From Candidatus Babelota bacterium (GTDB lineage Bacteria; JAGOBX01): a stretch of DNA of 9,503 bases. Position numbers and translations under genes: made by a program. The stretch lies in assembly GCA_017999075.1 (NCBI GenBank), contig JAGOBX010000104.1, forward strand, positions 1-9,503, read 5' to 3'. Below the pieces are notes generated by a model. It was given only the letters and a program-made list of their open reading frames with translations, was not told the origin of the DNA and ran no database searches. This document shows, one piece after another, positions 7,007-9,503 of this stretch. Every line of letters begins with the position of its first letter. Positions within the stretch are counted from its first letter, which is position 1.

Positions 7007-8248
7007 ATGGACACTAAAATAAAATATTTAAAATGCTTTGTTTGCGGCCACGAAATGATTCCCAAAAAAAAAGTTTATATTTGCGAAAAATGCGGAGGAA
7101 ACCTTGAAGTTATATTAAACTACAAGGAAATCAAAAAAAACTTTAAAAAATCCGATTTGCTTAAAAATAAAAAATTCGATATTTGGAGATACGAACCTCT
7201 TCTGCCTGTTAATAATTTAAACCTTATTCCTCCTGTTCAAATAGGAGGAACACCGCTCTACGACAGCATTAAACTTGCCAAAGATATAGGCGTAAAAAAA
7301 CTATTTTTAAAAGATGACGGAAAAAATCCAAGCGCATCTTTTAAAGACAGAGCCGGTGCAATAGCTCTTCTGAACGCCCTGGAAAATAATGAAAAAGTTA
7401 TATGCGGGGCATCTACCGGAAATGCAGCTTCTTCAATGGCATGCCTTACAGCAACAACATCTATAAAAACTATAATTTTTGTTCCTCAAACAGCTCCAAA
7501 AGCAAAGATAGCGCAATTATTAGTATTCGGCGCAAAAGTAATAATGGTGAAAGGGACTTATGATGACGCGTTCGACTTATGCATAAAAGCATCAAATGAA
7601 TTCGGATGGTATAACAGAAATACAGGTTATAATCCATACACGCGAGAAGGTAAAAAAACCTGTTCATTTGAAATAGCAGAACAATTAAATTGGAATGTTC
7701 CTGATAAAATATTTGTTCCTGTAGGAGACGGAAATATAATAAGCGGAGTATGGAAAGGATGGAAAGATTTATATTCAATTGGTTTCATAAAAAAACTGCC
7801 TCAGATTATTGGATGTCAGGCTCAATTCAGCAATTCTGTTCAGAAAGCTGTGGACGGCGACGGTAAAATAAGACCAGTCAGCGGAAAAACTGTGGCAGAC
7901 AGCATTTCAGTATCTATTCCGCGCGATGGTCTCGGCGCTGTAAAAGCTATAAAAGAATCCGGCGGGTTTGCAATCACTGTTACTGATAAAGAAATTTTAG
8001 ATGCCATTAAAACAGTAGCCCGCGGAGCAAGTATTTTTGGAGAACCTGCAGGAGTAACTTCTATAGCCTGCCTAAAAAAATCTGTAAGACTAAAAAAAAT
8101 AAATAAAAATGATGTGGTTGCAGCTTTAATAACAGGAAACGGATTAAAGGATGTTGAAAGCGCTATGAAATGCGTTGGTCAGCCATTTTTAATTAATCCT
8201 GATCTAAAATCATTAAAATCTGTTTTATCGTCGAAATCATTCAATTAA
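7007..8248 (+). CDS. Threonine synthase-like PLP-dependent enzyme
   Basis: This 413-residue fold-type II PLP enzyme would by family be a threonine synthase (O-phosphohomoserine to threonine). The N-terminus is a zinc-ribbon-like CFVCG ... CEKCG (C10, C13, C26, C29) found in many such proteins. IGGTPLYD (79-86) opens the catalytic core, NPSASFKDR (107-115) holds the PLP lysine K113, GASTGNAASS (134-143) is a substrate/PLP loop, VPVGDGN (237-243) is the PLP-phosphate region, and TGNGLKD (376-382) is near the end. However, the late motif that in canonical threonine synthase reads like ATAIRIGNP is here ADSISVSIPRD (297-307). This points to a divergent subfamily whose reaction may differ. A strong GGAGG at 6994-6998, 8 nt before ATG, fixes the start. 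It is 67 nt after the kinase and 25 nt before the receptor gene. Confidence is high for the family, moderate for the reaction. Confidence 0.85.
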   Translation: MDTKIKYLKCFVCGHEMIPKKKVYICEKCGGNLEVILNYKEIKKNFKKSDLLKNKKFDIWRYEPLLPVNNLNLIPPVQIGGTPLYDSIKLAKDIGVKKLFLKDDGKNPSASFKDRAGAIALLNALENNEKVICGASTGNAASSMACLTATTSIKTIIFVPQTAPKAKIAQLLVFGAKVIMVKGTYDDAFDLCIKASNEFGWYNRNTGYNPYTREGKKTCSFEIAEQLNWNVPDKIFVPVGDGNIISGVWKGWKDLYSIGFIKKLPQIIGCQAQFSNSVQKAVDGDGKIRPVSGKTVADSISVSIPRDGLGAVKAIKESGGFAITVTDKEILDAIKTVARGASIFGEPAGVTSIACLKKSVRLKKINKNDVVAALITGNGLKDVESAMKCVGQPFLINPDLKSLKSVLSSKSFN

Positions 8249-8273
8249 AAAAATAAATAAGGAGGAAAAATAA

Positions 8274-9503
8274 ATGATAAAATACTCTAAAAAATTATTT
8301 TTATTTCTAATCCTTTTTTTTTATATTTATATATTACTCGGTAATTATGCGATTTTCGCTTATTCTAAATCTTCAATTGAAGATTTATCAATAGAAGAAT
8401 TAATGAATGTTTCAATAAGTTCTAATATTGTCAGAGCGGATAAAATATTGCCTGCTTCTGTAACATTATTAACCGGCGAGCAGCTAATAATGTCAGGTGC
8501 CAGAACTCTAAATGAAGCATTATCCCTTCTTGTTCCAGGCTACTGTATGATTGAAGATCAGGACGATGTAATATCAGGTTTCAGAGGATTGGCTCCAGAT
8601 AATAACGCTAAAGTTATGCTGCTCATAAATGGCCAGAATATGAACACCGAATTTTTTTGGGGACCTCCAGACTGCATATTAAACAGTATTGATTTCGATT
8701 GGATTGAAAATATAGAAATAATACGAGGTCCTGGTTCTGTTACATTAGGGCAAGGGGCTTTACTCGGAGCAATAAACATAATTACAAAAAAAAACAATGA
8801 TAATGAATCTTCAGGTTCTGCTTCGTTACGCGCGGGTTCAAACAATTATTATGGTATAAATCTGGAATATACTGGTTCCAAATATTATGTTTATATTGCA
8901 AAAACAAAATTTTCAGGTTTTAAGATGGAAAACAGCGGATGGGGAAGCAGAAATTTTGAAGGAGCTGCTCAAGGATTATTGTATAATGCAGGACATAAAG
9001 TGAAACGTTCTGACAATCATACTATATTCAGCAGAATAGCTTCAAAAAATTTTTCAATTGACATAATTGATATAGAACAAACCCGGGATTTATACAATTT
9101 TTACAGGGACCGTGATATTTTTGATGAACGCCTGCAAAGCATAACCGCTAATTTTAAAACAGAATTTTCTTCAAAACTTAAATTAACAACAACTGCTTCT
9201 TTTACGCGCGATGATTTTTTTTTAAATTCCGTTAACGGCATAAAAACCGGAGGAACCAGAGAAGAACGTTTCGGTATTAAATCTTTACTAAATGCTAATG
9301 AAATACCGTCAGGCAATGATTTAGCTATAGGTGTTGAAGCCCGCTTATATTCTATGGGCAAAAACAATTCAGAAGAAGCAAATTATATAATTAACCGTAT
9401 TGATACAGAAACATTGAGCGAATTGCAAACCGCTAACAATACACGAACATTCGCATGCAAAGATTCAATCCGGGTTTTCAGTTTTTTCGCGGAAAATTTT
9501 TAT
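8274..9503 (+). CDS. TonB-dependent outer-membrane receptor, N-terminal 410 residues (truncated by window)
   Basis: The frame is open from ATG 8274 to the window end (410 codons) with no stop, so only the 5' part is present; family members are often 600-800 residues. Residues 1 to about 29 are a Sec signal peptide: MIKYSKK, a long hydrophobic stretch, and probable cleavage after AIFA. SIEDLSIEELMNVSI (34-48) is the typical entry to these receptors. The plug domain spans about 52-172, with SGARTLNEALSLLVPGY (74-90), GFRGL (102-106), VMLLINGQ (114-121), the characteristic IIRGPGSVTLGQGALLGAIN (149-168) and IITKK. The remainder alternates polar and aromatic residues like beta-barrel strands. It would take up a TonB-energised ligand such as a siderophore, cobalamin or metal chelate; the ligand cannot be read from this part. 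GGAGG at 8261-8265, 8 nt before ATG, supports the start. The 25-nt gap suggests co-transcription with the PLP enzyme gene. Confidence 0.9.
   Translation, partial: MIKYSKKLFLFLILFFYIYILLGNYAIFAYSKSSIEDLSIEELMNVSISSNIVRADKILPASVTLLTGEQLIMSGARTLNEALSLLVPGYCMIEDQDDVISGFRGLAPDNNAKVMLLINGQNMNTEFFWGPPDCILNSIDFDWIENIEIIRGPGSVTLGQGALLGAINIITKKNNDNESSGSASLRAGSNNYYGINLEYTGSKYYVYIAKTKFSGFKMENSGWGSRNFEGAAQGLLYNAGHKVKRSDNHTIFSRIASKNFSIDIIDIEQTRDLYNFYRDRDIFDERLQSITANFKTEFSSKLKLTTTASFTRDDFFLNSVNGIKTGGTREERFGIKSLLNANEIPSGNDLAIGVEARLYSMGKNNSEEANYIINRIDTETLSELQTANNTRTFACKDSIRVFSFFAENFY

Noticed and set aside
8558-8845. Minus-strand reading frames of 65-123 codons within the genes (for example 8558-8845, 9101-9367, 2179-2550, 7470-7778)
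   Set aside because: Each lies opposite a gene with clear family motifs and encodes low-complexity or aromatic-rich protein without a ribosome site. They are shadows of the real genes.

Overview
This is an AT-rich window (about 30% GC by eye) from a Gram-negative bacterium. A TonB-dependent outer-membrane receptor shows the cell has an outer membrane. A soluble hybrid histidine kinase, a stand-alone anaerobe-type phenylacetate-CoA ligase and the overall protein flavour suggest a low-GC member of Desulfobacterota (former Deltaproteobacteria). That placement is an inference, not a proof. All long genes are intact and show no frameshifts; the outermost two are cut by the window edges.

Left part, minus strand (1-1609). 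An alanine-racemase-family gene reads leftward and ends in a hairpin plus U-rich tract (388-428). Beyond it lie a tandem palindrome (308-347), a 49-residue predicted membrane protein (70-219) with its own promoter-like sequence immediately upstream, and possibly the first codons of another leftward gene (1-42).

Divergent intergenic region (1610-1850). It is very AT-rich and must carry the promoters of the racemase and of the rightward operon. It contains a perfect 12-bp palindrome and a spaced inverted repeat.

Right part, plus strand (1851-9503). Five genes follow in one direction: a phenylacetate-CoA ligase-like adenylate-forming enzyme, a TrzA/MtaD-type amidohydrolase (probably an adenosine-nucleoside deaminase such as SAH/MTA deaminase), a hybrid histidine kinase, a threonine-synthase-like PLP enzyme and a truncated TonB-dependent receptor. 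Gaps are 21, 1, 67 and 25 nt, so the first three form one tight unit. The last two form a second unit, separated by an AT-rich hairpin that may partly terminate transcription.

The points most worth a second look are: (1) the racemase keeps its catalytic Lys/Tyr pair but has Ala at two positions that line the substrate entryway as Tyr in classical alanine racemase; (2) the threonine-synthase-like protein lacks the canonical late motif of true threonine synthase; (3) the kinase has an unnamed helical N-terminal domain and an Hpt-like segment placed before, not after, the receiver; (4) the kinase is coupled almost without a gap to a nucleoside-type deaminase; (5) the small membrane protein may be translated from a leaderless mRNA. 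No CRISPR array, tRNA, rRNA, insertion sequence or phage gene was seen.
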